Part shown: positions 63,391 through 64,000 of the stretch, piece by piece
Position numbering within the stretch: the first letter of the stretch is position 1
Layout: the number at the start of each line of letters is the position of its first letter
Origin: Littorina saxatilis
Lineage: Eukaryota; Mollusca; Gastropoda; Littorinimorpha; Littorinidae
Assembly: GCF_037325665.1 (NCBI RefSeq)
Contig: NW_027125704.1
Location: 62,001-126,000 of the forward strand
Direction of reading: 5' to 3'
DNA length: 64,000 bases
Translations under genes and position numbers: made by a program
The notes under the pieces: model-generated
Seen by the model: only the letters and a program-made list of their open reading frames with translations
Databases searched by the model: none
Told to the model about the DNA's origin: nothing

Positions 63391-64000
63391 TGAAGTCGTG
63401 TAGAGAAGGTCTGGTAGTATGGTCGATGATTGATTTCGGCTTGAATGCTCTCATGAGATGTTTGTAGTCGTCGTTGGTCGAGTGTAATAGTAAATCGGTC
63501 ACAAACTCGTCACACAGAGTATTGAACGTGACCCTGACAGATACGGCGGACGACGAGGCGAGGCCGGCAGAGAACCCCGGGCTCTTAAGGCCGTACCTGA
63601 CCCTCATGAACGGCAGCACCAGCTTGCTCATCACCACCTCGTCATTGATGACCCATGTCTTGACCCCGTGGTTGTCTACGATCGTAACAAACGAAAAAAG
63701 AGTGCTGACAAAGTCTGACCATCGGTCACGAAGGCTCGACCTCATGTCTTTCATGTGCTTCTCGGGTACTCCCGGCATAATCTTGGCTTTCCTAAAATGA
63801 TCCCGCACCACCAGCATCTGAGGCATCGGTTTGAGCTTACCAACTGTCATCGAATCAGCCACGTGGGTACCTTTGCACACCTTTTTGCGCTTGGCCTCGT
63901 CTTTACCCCTGATGATCTCCCCGTACCTCTTCATCGACCTCAGGTGGTTGTGTTCTTCGACGGCCGCTTGGCGTTCTATCCTCGCCTTTTCTGCGCGCTG
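63383..64000 (-). CDS. N-terminally open basic protein (continues past window end)
   Basis: The frame is open to the last base. An ATG at 63934 gives 183 residues, but the 22 codons beyond it (EKARIERQAAVEEHNHLR) also look like coiled coil, so the true start is probably outside. The visible part is basic at first (KDEAKRKKVCKG) and then globular with hydrophobic strands. No family is recognised. Its end overlaps the start of the 296-aa gene by 8 bases. Confidence 0.7.
   Translation of the reverse strand, partial: QRAEKARIERQAAVEEHNHLRSMKRYGEIIRGKDEAKRKKVCKGTHVADSMTVGKLKPMPQMLVVRDHFRKAKIMPGVPEKHMKDMRSSLRDRWSDFVSTLFSFVTIVDNHGVKTWVINDEVVMSKLVLPFMRVRYGLKSPGFSAGLASSSAVSVRVTFNTLCDEFVTDLLLHSTNDDYKHLMRAFKPKSIIDHTTRPSLHDFNG

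Noticed and set aside
1-64000. tRNA, rRNA, retroelement or DNA transposon
   Set aside because: I saw no cloverleaf-like gene, reverse transcriptase, integrase or transposase motif, and no long terminal repeats.

Overview
The window is a dense, two-strand block of a large dsDNA virus genome belonging to the order Herpesvirales in the broad sense. The diagnostic genes are an assemblin-type maturational protease/scaffold (32351-33415), a UL9-like origin-binding helicase (18679-20991), UL5-like helicase and UL52-like primase subunits, a family B DNA polymerase, a candidate ssDNA-binding protein, a UL24-like PD-(D/E)XK protein and a UL12-like nuclease. Ribonucleotide reductase large subunit and thymidylate synthase are also present. 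The proteins are very unlike those of vertebrate herpesviruses. A malacoherpesvirus-like agent of an aquatic invertebrate or lower chordate is my inference, not something the sequence proves. No host flanking DNA is visible, and the element looks whole: every core gene is one long open frame.

Layout. 1-6.0 kb: tail of an acidic protein, an ankyrin/coiled-coil protein and a run of small genes, including a tiny acylated membrane protein. 6.0-8.9 kb: a mosaic of partial gene copies around a 590-residue protein of unknown role. 8.9-23.7 kb: primase, DNA polymerase, a 7-TM protein, a Cys/His-rich protein, origin-binding helicase, UL24-like and UL12-like nucleases. 23.7-24.5 kb: an AT-rich, gene-poor island. 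24.5-33.4 kb: ssDNA-binding protein candidate, helicase and protease/scaffold. 33.4-44.2 kb: a CLP1-like protein, a large candidate structural protein and several unknowns. 44.2-53.4 kb: ribonucleotide reductase, a PARG-domain protein, thymidylate synthase, a RING protein and a second 7-TM protein. 53.4-64 kb: a 3007-residue protein combining SET, coiled-coil, OTU and PARG domains, then two coiled-coil proteins.

Three things stand out. First, at least nine promoters, mostly of replication and nucleotide-metabolism genes, carry arrays of TCTGTTGTA (or TACAACAGA on the other strand) just upstream of a TATA box. Several arrays are phased at exactly 20 bp. This looks like a dedicated temporal-class promoter code. 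Second, the virus carries chromatin, ubiquitin and ADP-ribose modules: a SET methyltransferase, an OTU protease and two PARG domains, three of these in one giant protein. Third, it carries a homologue of the RNA 3'-end processing/tRNA splicing factor CLP1. Together these suggest control of host transcription, mRNA processing and ADP-ribosylation defence.
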